Origin: Betaproteobacteria bacterium
Lineage (GTDB): Bacteria > Pseudomonadota > Gammaproteobacteria > Burkholderiales > Rhodocyclaceae
Assembly (NCBI GenBank): GCA_016709965.1
Contig: JADJLT010000001.1
Coordinates: 558,001-622,000 of the forward strand
DNA: 64,000 nt
Direction: 5' to 3'
Shown: piece after piece, positions 53,180-61,142 of the stretch
Layout of the letters: each line of letters opens with the position of its first letter
Numbering within the stretch: position 1 is the first letter of the stretch
Notes under the pieces: model-generated
What the model was told of the DNA's origin: nothing
What the model saw: only the letters and a program-made list of their open reading frames with translations
Databases searched by the model: none
Translations under genes and position numbers: made by a program

Positions 53180-53306
53180 GCCTAACCAGGCGTTCAACAC
53201 GGACAGTTTGCAGCGGGGCATTTTGCTACGCAAAATTTTTTGCCCCGCCGCAAACCACTCCGCCGGCAAGCGGGCTCCGTTCTGCCGGTTAACTTGGCGT
53301 TGGGCG
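53180..53306 (+). repeat. attC14, long outlier
   Basis: GCCTAAC ... GTTGGGC, 127 bp, nearly twice the others. An inner GCGGGGCA/TGCCCCGC stem and an extra GCCGGCAAGCGGG arm. It resembles attC sites of other lineages, so this cassette is probably a newer import. Confidence 0.85.
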
Positions 53307-53352
53307 TAACTAAACCATCCTCCTTATTTGAACGTATTAGAGAGTTATCGAT

Positions 53353-53865
53353 ATGAAAATAAAATCCGTAGCACTATTGCTTGTCGTCATATTTTCTTCA
53401 ATATCGGCATTCGCTGAAAATCGATGCATCGAATGCCGACAGGCTGCGCTGCGTGAATGGCAAAAATGCATGGAAAGCAGTAAAACAAACACCGACATGG
53501 TCGCTTGTAAAGAGCAGGGTACCAAATTGCAGGAACAATGCGATAACGGTGAAGGCATATGCAAGGTAACTCTATCGGACCAAGAAAAAAAAGAATGGGC
53601 CCTGGTTATTGATTTCGTCAAAACCAATAAGGATGTAATTCGTGAGGTTGGAGATTTCAAACATGCGGTATCGAAGGCCAGTTATAAAGCGCCTGGGGAA
53701 CCGATGCCATCAAGATACATGGCGTACGTTCTTGGAGGAAACAAACCGACTTATGCCGTCGTTGATGTTTCACGATTATCTGGCGAGACGAAACCCACGT
53801 TGGCTTGCATCACACATATATCGCCACCGGAGTTCCGGGGTCCATTAAAAGACATATGTAAATGA
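53353..53865 (+). CDS. Cassette 15: secreted cysteine-containing protein
   Basis: 170 residues. Signal peptide (SVALLLVVIFSSISAFA), then a Cys-rich start (NRCIECRQAALREWQKCMES) with six or more cysteines, pointing to disulfides in the periplasm. The base composition is more AT-rich than the chromosome. No family recognised. Confidence 0.65.
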   Translation: MKIKSVALLLVVIFSSISAFAENRCIECRQAALREWQKCMESSKTNTDMVACKEQGTKLQEQCDNGEGICKVTLSDQEKKEWALVIDFVKTNKDVIREVGDFKHAVSKASYKAPGEPMPSRYMAYVLGGNKPTYAVVDVSRLSGETKPTLACITHISPPEFRGPLKDICK

Positions 53866-53890
53866 ATGGCATGCTGAATATCTGCGAGAT

Positions 53891-53956
53891 GCCCAACTCA
53901 TCATTCCACCGGACCTCGCGCCTGCGGCGCGCGTCCGGTGAATTCAGACGTTAGAT
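53891..53956 (+). repeat. attC15 (class C)
   Basis: GCCCAAC ... GTTAGAT, with CTCGCGCCTGCGGCGCGCG as the central arm. Confidence 0.9.
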
Positions 53957-53959
53957 GCT

Positions 53960-54322
53960 ATGTCTATTGCCCCTGCACACGCCGCTGCTTTTTATCGAGA
54001 AGTCTCCGAGCATCAGGTTGTCTGGGCCATCAGCGATTCAGGTGGCTTCGCCGCCCCTCTAGCCACTGATGGTAAACGCGCTATGCCTTTCTGGTCTTCT
54101 CAATCAAGAGCCAATGCAATTATCGCGGGCGTGTCTGCTTATGCAGGCTTTCATCCGGTGGCAATCGACTGGAAAGCCTTTTGTGAGCGCTGGGTCCCTG
54201 GGCTCACACGCGATGGCTTGCTGGCCGGTATCAATTGGTCTGGGCCAAACGCATCTGGTTTTGATGTCACCCCTTCTGAACTGCAACGCAATGTTGAAGC
54301 CCTGCGCCATGGCCGCATCTAA
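53960..54322 (+). CDS. Cassette 16: DUF2750 protein, exact duplicate of cassette 1
   Basis: Protein and DNA identical to 46456-46818, and the whole 441-bp unit from core to core (53950-54390) repeats 46446-46886. The upstream and downstream neighbours differ, so the unit moved as a free cassette rather than by a block duplication. Confidence 0.75.
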   Translation: MSIAPAHAAAFYREVSEHQVVWAISDSGGFAAPLATDGKRAMPFWSSQSRANAIIAGVSAYAGFHPVAIDWKAFCERWVPGLTRDGLLAGINWSGPNASGFDVTPSELQRNVEALRHGRI

Positions 54323-54397
54323 CATCCCGGTCAAGGCGCTCCCTCCGGTCGCTGGGACACGCGGCGAGCCGCGTGCCCCTTACCTACAACGTTAGCC
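54317..54397 (+). repeat. attC16 (class B), identical to attC1
   Basis: ATCTAAC ... GTTAGCC. Same sequence as attC1 up to the core, where the last bases belong to the next cassette. Confidence 0.9.
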
Positions 54398-54402
54398 ATA
54401 TC

Positions 54403-54801
54403 TTGAGTCCACTTACTAACACCCTCAGAATCATCGTAGCTTTGACAGGCTCGCTATTCTTGCTGGTATTTATGGCTTTATTCGGCGACCAGACACTCAG
54501 TCATACGTTTATGGGGTTTGGGCTATTGTCATTCTTTGCCCTTGCGTATTGCGCTCTAACAGCTTCAGGTCTCGAATCGACAAAAGCCTCAGCAAGGGCA
54601 AAAAAATACTACCTAGCAGCAAAAACCCTCGGCAACACCGCAATATTCTTTTTCGTGCTTTCTGAAGTTATCAATATCGCCAGAGACAACCCCAATCCGG
54701 CGGTTCCTCTTTTGATATATCTACCGCTGTTACTTTTTCTAGGTGTAACCATTGGCAAACAAGCATTCGCTCTTGTTACCACGTTGCACAGCCGCCAATG
54801 A
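54403..54801 (+). CDS. Cassette 17: membrane protein, 132 residues
   Basis: TTG start at 54403, 6 bp after the core site. Four hydrophobic segments (IIVALTGSLFLLVFMALFGD; FGLLSFFALAYCALTASG; TAIFFFVLSEVIN; LLIYLPLLLFLGVTIGK). No family recognised. Confidence 0.6.
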   Translation: MSPLTNTLRIIVALTGSLFLLVFMALFGDQTLSHTFMGFGLLSFFALAYCALTASGLESTKASARAKKYYLAAKTLGNTAIFFFVLSEVINIARDNPNPAVPLLIYLPLLLFLGVTIGKQAFALVTTLHSRQ

Positions 54802-54808
54802 GCACTAT

Positions 54809-54880
54809 GGCTAACATCCCGCTCCAGCCGACCGTCAGCCAGCTACGCTGTCTGCCGTCGGCTGAGCTTCCACGTTAAGT
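54809..54880 (+). repeat. attC17 (class D)
   Basis: GGCTAAC ... GTTAAGT. CTCCAGCCGACCGTCAGCC pairs with GTCGGCTGAGC; same class as attC19 and attC25. Confidence 0.9.
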
Positions 54881-54886
54881 GCTCAC

Positions 54887-55411
54887 ATGAATGCCACCGC
54901 AAAGAAAAAATCCCTTTTTGTGCGCACAGGTGACCTATTGCGCTCGAATCCTTTCAGCGGCTATTGGGTCGCCAGTGTTGTGCTTGCTACACAGGAAAGA
55001 ACTGATCAGTTTAGTGAGCTGTGCTTGGTGGGAGTTACCGGCACCGTTCTCTCTCACGAGTTCACAAAGGATGATCTCGACATAGAAAAACTAACGTTGC
55101 TAAGGCAACCCAACAGGCTCCAAGTCGAAGTTCCGTGCATCTATATCTACGCGGCAAAGTTAAACGACTCCGTTTCAGTTGTAGGCAACATTGATTCACC
55201 ACATCTCTACAGCGAGCCGCTACGGTTCGAGATTGGTGACGGCCAGAATGGCAAATGGCCTTCATGTGGCAAGCTGGTGCCGTCTCTTGGTTCCCAGTCA
55301 GTTCATGCTTGGCGCAAGATAAACGACTACGAGCAATGGTCACGCGATGTTGAGGCTGCCCGACAGTCCCATCAAGAAATGATTGCGCGCTTGAAAGCCA
55401 AGGCCAAATGA
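54887..55411 (+). CDS. Cassette 18: hypothetical soluble protein, 174 residues
   Basis: ATG 54887, 6 bp after the core. FVRTGDLLRSNPFSGYWVAS followed by a beta pattern loosely recalls the immunity-protein Imm26 fold, but I cannot confirm this. C terminus is a charged helix (AARQSHQEMIARLKAKAK). Confidence 0.6.
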   Translation: MNATAKKKSLFVRTGDLLRSNPFSGYWVASVVLATQERTDQFSELCLVGVTGTVLSHEFTKDDLDIEKLTLLRQPNRLQVEVPCIYIYAAKLNDSVSVVGNIDSPHLYSEPLRFEIGDGQNGKWPSCGKLVPSLGSQSVHAWRKINDYEQWSRDVEAARQSHQEMIARLKAKAK

Positions 55412-55418
55412 AGCCAGC

Positions 55419-55505
55419 ACCTAACCCGGCGCTCAACCTCGCTCCCTTCGGTCGCCGGACGCTGCGCGATAAAGCCGCGCAGCGCCGGTTAGCTCTACGT
55501 TGGGC
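55419..55505 (+). repeat. attC18 (class A)
   Basis: ACCTAAC ... GTTGGGC. Confidence 0.9.
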
Positions 55506-55515
55506 GTCTTAGCAA

Positions 55516-56028
55516 ATGCTTCCACTCGATAGCCCCCTTTGGAACTCATTGGAACATGCCTACGGGTATGCATCTGATGTCCCTGCCCTACTGGTGCAAC
55601 TTGAAAGTTATCCGCCATACGAAAACTGGCAATCTGAACCCTATTACTCACTCACCAATGCGCTTTGCCACCAAGGCGATATTTATAGTGCGTCATATGC
55701 AGCCGTCCCCCACTTCGTCCGACTGTTGTCATTAAACCCGAAGGCATCTTGGGCCCTTTACAGTTTTCCGGCTGTCATCGAACAGTGTCGTCTCAAAGGA
55801 AACGCTCCAGAAATCCCTGGGTATCTTTCCGAAAGCTATTTCTCATCTCTAAACAAAATACCCAGTATCGTGGCCGAAGCAGCAGAGGCCCCGTGGGATG
55901 AATTACGTTGTCGAGCTCTTCTTTCAACCATTGCAGTCGTGAAAGGGCATCAACTGTTATCCGAGGCCATTGATATGCTGTACCCAAAAGAACTTGAGCG
56001 GCTTATGAATCATTGGAATTCGGAATGA
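55516..56028 (+). CDS. Cassette 19: hypothetical protein, 170 residues
   Basis: SPLWNSLEHAYGYASDVPAL followed by NALCHQGDIYSASYAAVPHF is a segment I associate with unassigned cassette proteins having HEAT-like helical repeats. All-helical and soluble; function unknown. Confidence 0.65.
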   Translation: MLPLDSPLWNSLEHAYGYASDVPALLVQLESYPPYENWQSEPYYSLTNALCHQGDIYSASYAAVPHFVRLLSLNPKASWALYSFPAVIEQCRLKGNAPEIPGYLSESYFSSLNKIPSIVAEAAEAPWDELRCRALLSTIAVVKGHQLLSEAIDMLYPKELERLMNHWNSE

Positions 56029-56035
56029 GCAAACC

Positions 56036-56107
56036 GCCCAACAATCCGCTCCAGCCGACCGCCAAAAAGCTACGCTTTTTGCCGTCGGCTGAGCTTTTAC
56101 GTTAGAG
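56036..56107 (+). repeat. attC19 (class D)
   Basis: GCCCAAC ... GTTAGAG; arm CCAAAAAGCTACGCTTTTTG. Confidence 0.9.
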
Positions 56108-56112
56108 CGCTT

Positions 56113-56391
56113 ATGACAAAGGCCATGTGGCTCCTCCTGCCGAGCCCAAGCATATTGATGGTTATAGTGCTAATTGCAGACGTTGTGCCGCCTGGTTATG
56201 GTGGCGTCTACGTAGCATTCGCAATACTTCAGGCGATCTTTCTTCTGGCAGCTATCGAACGGATACGACGCCAACCACATTTGCAAAATTGCGGAAAAGT
56301 TGCGATGCCAAAATGGCAAAAAGCAATTCTCTTTTTATTTATTGGCTACGCTGTTCTCCTGGTATTCGTCGGCAGCCTGACTTCTCAATGA
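56113..56391 (+). CDS. Cassette 20: small membrane protein, 92 residues
   Basis: ATG 56113. Three hydrophobic segments (ILMVIVLIADVVPP, VYVAFAILQAIFLLAAIE, AILFLFIGYAVLLVFVG). No family recognised. Confidence 0.6.
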   Translation: MTKAMWLLLPSPSILMVIVLIADVVPPGYGGVYVAFAILQAIFLLAAIERIRRQPHLQNCGKVAMPKWQKAILFLFIGYAVLLVFVGSLTSQ

Positions 56392-56418
56392 AAACAAAAA
56401 TTGCTGTATCAGGCCATA

Positions 56419-56467
56419 GCCTAACCAGCCGCTTTAGCCGACCGTCAGCTGAGCTTCAACGTTAGGG
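56419..56467 (+). repeat. attC20 (class D, internally deleted)
   Basis: GCCTAAC ... GTTAGGG in only 49 bp: AGCCGACCGTCAGCTGAGC lacks the central arm of other class D sites. Confidence 0.8.
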
Positions 56468-56477
56468 GTGCAAAATT

Positions 56478-56819
56478 ATGCCAACGAGTAGATTGCTTAA
56501 ACGGCTAATTGTTACGCTTTTCTTAATTGGGGCTTGCATCTCTGAAAGCATGGCACAAGACACCCCGACACAATCAAAGCCACTTCCTTCATGGGCACCG
56601 GATCGGTCATGCATGGAAGAGTTTGAAAGAACAACTCAACACAGCGCCAGATGCAAAGAACAACTTTCCATTGCCACTAAGCGCATGCAAGAAGAGTCAA
56701 AGAAGTGCAGTGATGCAATGCAAAAAGTGTACGGCTTATGTGGCATTGGACAAAATTCCAACGAAGCGTGCTACAAGAAATACCGCCCCGATCTAAATGC
56801 CGCTTGTAGTGGCATGTAG
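56478..56819 (+). CDS. Cassette 21: secreted protein, 113 residues
   Basis: Signal peptide (RLIVTLFLIGACISESMAQ), then a Cys-rich helical domain (SCMEEFERTTQHSARCKEQL ... KKCSDAMQKVYGLCG ... ACYKKYRPDLNAAC). Six cysteines suggest disulfide-bonded hairpin helices in the periplasm. No family recognised. Confidence 0.65.
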   Translation: MPTSRLLKRLIVTLFLIGACISESMAQDTPTQSKPLPSWAPDRSCMEEFERTTQHSARCKEQLSIATKRMQEESKKCSDAMQKVYGLCGIGQNSNEACYKKYRPDLNAACSGM

Positions 56820-56824
56820 CCCCC

Positions 56825-56911
56825 CTCTAACATGGCGCTCAACCTCGCTCCCTTTGGTCGCTGGACGCTGCGCGATAAACCCGCGCAGCGCCGGTTAGCT
56901 CTACGTTAGGC
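56825..56911 (+). repeat. attC21 (class A)
   Basis: CTCTAAC ... GTTAGGC. Confidence 0.9.
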
Positions 56912-56912
56912 C

Positions 56913-57308
56913 ATGAGCGACAATTACCTCCTCCCAAGTGAGTTCGCCTTATTGCTGCTCTTCTGGTTTGGGCTACCACTTCTTATTTCGTTCGCGATCA
57001 TTGGCCCTCTCTTCATCAAGCGGGGGCTGCTCCGCTCCCATCCATGGCGGGCACTTGTTGCTCTTAGTTTGTCCGTTGTTCTTAGTGTCGTACTGGGCGT
57101 TGGTGCTTTGGTTATTTCACCCTCGCTCCCCCGCATCCTTGGGATTCAAGATATTTTCTTCGCTGGTCATTCTTGGCCTGTTTTGCCTCTTTCATTTATT
57201 GTTGTGGCAGTCGTTTCAACAGTTGCCGCGTGGTGGGCTCTTCGTGCAGCCAGGCCTAACACTGCGGTCAAGCGGGACGCGCCGCAAGCGGCGCGCCCCT
57301 TACCTTAA
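56913..57308 (+). CDS. Cassette 22: membrane protein, 131 residues, tail encoded by attC
   Basis: ATG 56913 overlaps the end of the previous site region. Three membrane segments (FALLLLFWFGLPLLISFAII; ALVALSLSVVLSVVLGVGAL; FIVVAVVSTVAAWWAL). The last ~18 residues (PNTAVKRDAPQAARPLP) are translated attC22. Confidence 0.6.
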   Translation: MSDNYLLPSEFALLLLFWFGLPLLISFAIIGPLFIKRGLLRSHPWRALVALSLSVVLSVVLGVGALVISPSLPRILGIQDIFFAGHSWPVLPLSFIVVAVVSTVAAWWALRAARPNTAVKRDAPQAARPLP

Positions 57309-57317
57309 ACGTTAGGC
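57254..57317 (+). repeat. attC22 (class B, short)
   Basis: GCCTAAC ... GTTAGGC, 64 bp. Confidence 0.88.
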
Positions 57318-57341
57318 ACCGCAAAAACACCTTTTGCAACG

Positions 57342-57740
57342 ATGAACTCCCGAAAATCACTCCCAGATATCCTCGCTGTTAAAGATGGCTCCATGCAGCA
57401 ATCGATCCCTACCGCTTGGCGGTTGCCATTTAAGAACGTGGCGAGTGCATTCGCGAGAGGAGACTACCGCCTTAAATCTGGGGTGATCGGTGTATCCGAG
57501 ATCTCGGCAGAGATCGCTGCTCACATTCAGGATTCCGTTCAAAGCTATGGCGCAACGCTGATCGAGCTTCCCGAGGAAACCTGGGAGTCCTCGGTTTGTA
57601 TGTGGTACGGAACGTACTGGGACGCACTCGTTGACTTATGGACCCAAGAAGAAGGCCGCAGCGATTTGGTACTGAATGTGCGGGTCACAGAATCCTCGTT
57701 CGGCTTCTCATTCAAGGTACACATGGTCTATGTACCCTAA
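57342..57740 (+). CDS. Cassette 23: hypothetical protein (DUF7668-like)
   Basis: 132 residues. TAWRLPFKNVASAFARGDYR then SAEIAAHIQDSVQSYGATLI and ESSVCMWYGTYWDALVDLWT recall a family of small soluble cassette proteins annotated DUF7668; family assignment from memory only. Confidence 0.6.
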   Translation: MNSRKSLPDILAVKDGSMQQSIPTAWRLPFKNVASAFARGDYRLKSGVIGVSEISAEIAAHIQDSVQSYGATLIELPEETWESSVCMWYGTYWDALVDLWTQEEGRSDLVLNVRVTESSFGFSFKVHMVYVP

Positions 57741-57749
57741 GCCAACTCT

Positions 57750-57838
57750 GCCTAACATTGCGGTCAAGGCCGCTCCCTTCGGTCGCTGGACGCTGCGCGA
57801 TAAAGCGCCGCGCAGCGCCCTTACCTATAACGTTAGGC
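57750..57838 (+). repeat. attC23 (class B)
   Basis: GCCTAAC ... GTTAGGC, 89 bp. Confidence 0.9.
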
Positions 57839-57844
57839 ATTAAA

Positions 57845-58222
57845 GTGACGGAAACCAGATCGCTTTGCTCTGCATGCGGCCATCTTTGTCCTGACAGCAA
57901 TTTCTTTTGCCCGCGGTGCAAAGAAGTGAGGCCGTTTCGTTTCATTGCCTGCCTAGGTTGTTCGCTTATTTTTTTGGTTTTGGCTGGCGCCGGAATCATA
58001 AATATTCTTACAGAATATAGTTCTGGCTATACCCGCCAGGGAAAGTTCGTTGAATCCTTTGGCCTCCCAGCTATCGCACATGGAATATTGCTCATTTCCA
58101 GCGGCACGCTTTTCCTAGCAGTGGGTTGGAAAGGGAAATTTGGCTTCGCCACAGGGCTATTCGCTCTCGCTGGCATATTGCTTAGTTTTTCTGTTCTTTA
58201 TATGTCAAAACACCATGCCTAA
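57845..58222 (+). CDS. Cassette 24: zinc-ribbon membrane protein
   Basis: 125 residues from GTG 57845, 6 bp after the core. N-terminal zinc ribbon CSACGHLC ... CPRCKEV, then three membrane segments. Similar plan to cassette 5 but no sequence likeness beyond the ribbon. Confidence 0.6.
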   Translation: MTETRSLCSACGHLCPDSNFFCPRCKEVRPFRFIACLGCSLIFLVLAGAGIINILTEYSSGYTRQGKFVESFGLPAIAHGILLISSGTLFLAVGWKGKFGFATGLFALAGILLSFSVLYMSKHHA

Positions 58223-58297
58223 CATCCCGGTCAAGGCGCTCCCTTTGGTCGCTGGGACGTCCCGCAAGCGGGTCGCCCCTTACCTTCAACGTTGGGC
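58217..58297 (+). repeat. attC24 (class B)
   Basis: GCCTAAC ... GTTGGGC with the short arm GTCCCGCAAGCGGGTCG. Confidence 0.9.
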
Positions 58298-58315
58298 ATC
58301 GTTTCCACATCCGTC

Positions 58316-58816
58316 ATGACCGTTGATTCCAAGAACCTTATCGTTCAAGTAGAACAAGGAGCGTGGATGATGGTATTCACGCCCTTCCTATTTGCCGCGT
58401 TTGCTGTAGAAATGCATCGCATTGGAATAAATATCTTATGGTGGGCGCCACCGTTAGGACTCTCGTTTGTACTTCTTCTGGCAGCGCTATTACGAAGGCC
58501 ACGAGAAGTTGTTTTTTGCCCTCAAACGCAAACCATGGTGATTCGGTTTTGGTCAGGGATGGCAACAAGGGAGCATCCATTCGCTGAATTGGAATTCATC
58601 AAGTCATACGTAAAGACATCAGGCGAAAACGACACATACATTCAATTGGCGATTCAGATGAAGAATGGCGATCAAATCGCTATAAAGACGGAAATGCCTT
58701 CTTGGGACAAATCGGCGGTTATCGGCTTAACAGGATGTTACGAGCCGGAAACTCTCGCAAGTTTGCGAAGGAAGATTGCATCGCTCACAGGAATAGAAGA
58801 CCGTGGCTTCATTTAG
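58316..58816 (+). CDS. Cassette 25: membrane protein with PH-like domain
   Basis: 166 residues from ATG 58316. Two membrane helices (~25-75), then a beta-rich domain (EVVFCPQTQTMVIRFWSGMA) like bacterial PH-type proteins; general plan as in cassette 11. Confidence 0.6.
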   Translation: MTVDSKNLIVQVEQGAWMMVFTPFLFAAFAVEMHRIGINILWWAPPLGLSFVLLLAALLRRPREVVFCPQTQTMVIRFWSGMATREHPFAELEFIKSYVKTSGENDTYIQLAIQMKNGDQIAIKTEMPSWDKSAVIGLTGCYEPETLASLRRKIASLTGIEDRGFI

Positions 58817-58820
58817 CCAT

Positions 58821-58892
58821 GCCCAACAATCCGCTCCAGCCGACCGTCAGCCAGCTACGCTGCCTGCCGTCGGCTGAGCTTCCACGTTAGCC
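58821..58892 (+). repeat. attC25 (class D)
   Basis: GCCCAAC ... GTTAGCC; almost identical to attC17. Confidence 0.9.
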
Positions 58893-58900
58893 ATCTTCGA

Positions 58901-59242
58901 ATGCGCACCATTCCACCTCATCCACTGATTCGTTACAGGCATGCGCTGCTGGCTATAGCCATCATGGGCTGGATCATCGCAGGAGTGACCTTGCTCCAAT
59001 TCAAGGGCAATGCGGATGTGCCGGTGGCCACCATAGTCGGGCTAGCCGGCTTGGTCTTCATTTGGGCCAATGGCATGTACTGGTGGGTCCTGCTTCGCTA
59101 TCCGTATATCGACCTCGGCAACGGCAACTTCGCGAGCCGCGATGAATGGAAAGGCGAGAGTCACGGCGCGTTCTTTGTAGCCTACTTCCTGCTTGCCGCT
59201 ATTGCCTCTATCGGTTGTCTTCGGGTGGCGATCGATGGCTAA
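58901..59242 (+). CDS. Cassette 26: membrane protein, 113 residues
   Basis: Three membrane segments: ALLAIAIMGWIIAGVTLLQF, ATIVGLAGLVFIWANGMYWW and FFVAYFLLAAIASIGCLRV, with a polar loop between the last two. No family recognised. Confidence 0.6.
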   Translation: MRTIPPHPLIRYRHALLAIAIMGWIIAGVTLLQFKGNADVPVATIVGLAGLVFIWANGMYWWVLLRYPYIDLGNGNFASRDEWKGESHGAFFVAYFLLAAIASIGCLRVAIDG

Positions 59243-59323
59243 CCCGCCGCTCAACCCCGTTCGCTTCGCTCTCTGGACGCTGCGCGATAAGGCCGCGCAG
59301 CGCCGGTTAGCTCTACGTTAGCC
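59237..59323 (+). repeat. attC26 (class A)
   Basis: GGCTAAC ... GTTAGCC. Confidence 0.9.
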
Positions 59324-59328
59324 GTCTT

Positions 59329-59406
59329 ATGCCCGTTCGTCATCTGACCAAACTCAGTCGCATCGTGGAAACACCGTTCCGGCCAAGTGGAGAGCTTCTT
59401 ACGTGA
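59329..59406 (+). CDS. Cassette 27 upstream small frame, 25 residues
   Basis: ATG 59329, 5 bp after the core, reads MPVRHLTKLSRIVETPFRPS and a few residues more, and its TGA overlaps the GTG start of the next gene. A coupling frame or leader is plausible; it could also be the 5' part of a larger frame lost to a shift. Confidence 0.35.
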   Translation: MPVRHLTKLSRIVETPFRPSGELLT

Positions 59407-59651
59407 GCAAATGCAAGTTCATCCGGCCCGCGTTGTTTGTTGCGGCTTGCGCGTTGCTCTTGCTCGCGCTTTGGTCACTGCTTTGGGTATTTTCTTCAAG
59501 CAGTCTTGCGTGCGTTGAATGTAACTGCACTTACTCACTCTTCGCGTCAAATCCTCGCTGCCGCAATCCATCCGTCGCCGGCTTGCTCTGTCTGAGTAGC
59601 TTCGCTCTCGCCATAGTGGCAGTAGTTGTCGCTGTAAGGTCAGGCAAGTGA
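59403..59651 (+). CDS. Cassette 27: small membrane protein, 82 residues
   Basis: GTG 59403 overlapping the stop of the 25-residue frame. Two membrane segments flank a Cys-rich loop (LACVECNCTYSLFASNPRC). No family recognised. Confidence 0.5.
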   Translation: MSKCKFIRPALFVAACALLLLALWSLLWVFSSSSLACVECNCTYSLFASNPRCRNPSVAGLLCLSSFALAIVAVVVAVRSGK

Positions 59652-59696
59652 AAAGCAAAACCTCGCGGCATCGGCAATTCCAGACGGCTAACCCTA

Positions 59697-59778
59697 CGGT
59701 CAACCGGAACGCCAACAGCTGCGCTGTTGGTTCCCTCCGCGCTGCGCGCTCCGGCGTCCGGTTACCTTCACGTTGGGC
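59697..59778 (+). repeat. attC27
   Basis: GGCTAAC ... GTTGGGC with two arms, CCAACAGCTGCGCTGTTGG and CGCGCTGCGCG; its own class. Confidence 0.88.
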
Positions 59779-59827
59779 GTCATTGAAGTTCATCCCTGAC
59801 CATTACGAGTACTGAAAGGAATCAATC

Positions 59828-60214
59828 ATGGCAGCGTATGGAAATGCAGCCTTGCGCGCGGTAGAACTTCTCAAACGCAGAACCTGCGAGAGCCCCGAGG
59901 ATGCTTGGCGCCTCGCTGCTTCTGAGGTGTTCGCACACAGCCCGTCCGCGCAAGCGAAAGTTTGCCCACGCGGGACATTCCTTGGCCTGTGCAGCAGTGG
60001 TGTAGTTGAAGGCGTACCCGCTGGAAATTACACACGGTCAGAAAAAAACAAGCTCTACGGTCTACGCGCTCTAGAAATTCTCCGGAGATCACCTGCTCTT
60101 GCAAACGACGAGAACACCCTGTGGGCGAAAGTCATAGACGGTGAAACCAAGGTTCCAAACTACCAGATGGAAGTCGTGACTTCGCTTTGGAAAAATGGGT
60201 TCCTTTCAAAGTGA
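59828..60214 (+). CDS. Cassette 28: DUF6979 family protein
   Basis: 128 residues with a good ribosome binding site (GAAAGGAATC). YGNAALRAVELLKRR, CPRGTFLGLCSSGVVEGVPA, GNYTRSEKNKLYGLRALEIL and YQMEVVTSLWKNGFLSK fit the pattern of DUF6979, a small soluble family common in integrons and defence-rich regions. Function unknown. Confidence 0.72.
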   Translation: MAAYGNAALRAVELLKRRTCESPEDAWRLAASEVFAHSPSAQAKVCPRGTFLGLCSSGVVEGVPAGNYTRSEKNKLYGLRALEILRRSPALANDENTLWAKVIDGETKVPNYQMEVVTSLWKNGFLSK

Positions 60215-60223
60215 GCCATTGCC

Positions 60224-60310
60224 GCCCAACCCGGCGCTCAACCTCGCTCCCTTCGGTCGCTGGACGCTGCGCGAAAAAGCCGCGCAGCGCCGGTTAGCTC
60301 TACGTTATGC
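60224..60310 (+). repeat. attC28 (class A)
   Basis: GCCCAAC ... GTTATGC. The core has T at position 5. Confidence 0.88.
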
Positions 60311-60365
60311 CTCTAGAGCATGCTTGCCGATACGCCACAGCGCTAGTACTTAGGGAGATTGAATA

Positions 60366-61142
60366 ATGCCAGGAGAAGAGGTTGTCATTACCGCAGCAGT
60401 GGCTGTTGGTGGATACGTCGGAACAAAGCTATTCGGAACTGCTCTGGCCACTATGGGCGATGACATCAACAAGCTCTACGTGAAGGGACGAGACAAGATC
60501 GTCGATGTGGCCACAAAGAAGGTGGACAACCCGGACGACGGCAAGAAAGTAAATCTACGCGCTGCACGAGACGTGCTTTGGAACGGCGCGATCACTGAGG
60601 ATGAAGTTTGCGCTGAATATTTTGGCGGAATGCTCGCTGCCGCGCGCAGCGAAGATGGAAAAGATGATGGCGTGGTCCATTACGTCGACACCATCAAAGC
60701 CATGTCGGCTCGACAACTCGAACTGCACTACGTCATATATAAGGCATGGCAGATGCTCTTGAACCAAGCTGGAAAGCCCATCAACGTGGCGCAAAGCTCA
60801 GACGTCCAATCATGGCACGTCTTTATGAATGGGTTGGAGTTGAGCGCAAGGCGGCTTCCTTATGATCGTGATTTGACGGTGCTTCATCGACTCGGCCTCG
60901 TCTCTCAGTTCAAGTATGCCAGCCATGTTGTTGGCGAAAAGTCTATGCCGTTCGCTGACGTCACGCCGACAACCTTTGGTGTCATGCTGTTTGCGGAGGC
61001 ACACAACAAGATCGACACATGGCGAAATTTCGGGAATGAGGCTTACGAGTCGGCAGCGGGAATTCAACCACTCGGCTACTTCGCGGAAACTTTGGAGAAG
61101 CTTTGTAATGCGTCTGGCATGCCATTCAAAGCCGAGGCATAA
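60366..61142 (+). CDS. Cassette 29: Abi-alpha-like (DUF4393-type) protein
   Basis: 258 residues, the longest cassette product whose stop lies in its own attC. An N-terminal hydrophobic Gly-rich segment (VVITAAVAVGGYVGTKLFGT), then a helical domain with DEVCAEYFGGMLAAARSEDG followed by TIKAMSARQLELHYVIYKAW. The order (conserved E-x-x-G-x-L-A segment, then an ISP/ISA-L-D-A-type helix) recalls Abi-alpha proteins linked to abortive infection. The assignment is tentative. Confidence 0.5.
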   Translation: MPGEEVVITAAVAVGGYVGTKLFGTALATMGDDINKLYVKGRDKIVDVATKKVDNPDDGKKVNLRAARDVLWNGAITEDEVCAEYFGGMLAAARSEDGKDDGVVHYVDTIKAMSARQLELHYVIYKAWQMLLNQAGKPINVAQSSDVQSWHVFMNGLELSARRLPYDRDLTVLHRLGLVSQFKYASHVVGEKSMPFADVTPTTFGVMLFAEAHNKIDTWRNFGNEAYESAAGIQPLGYFAETLEKLCNASGMPFKAEA

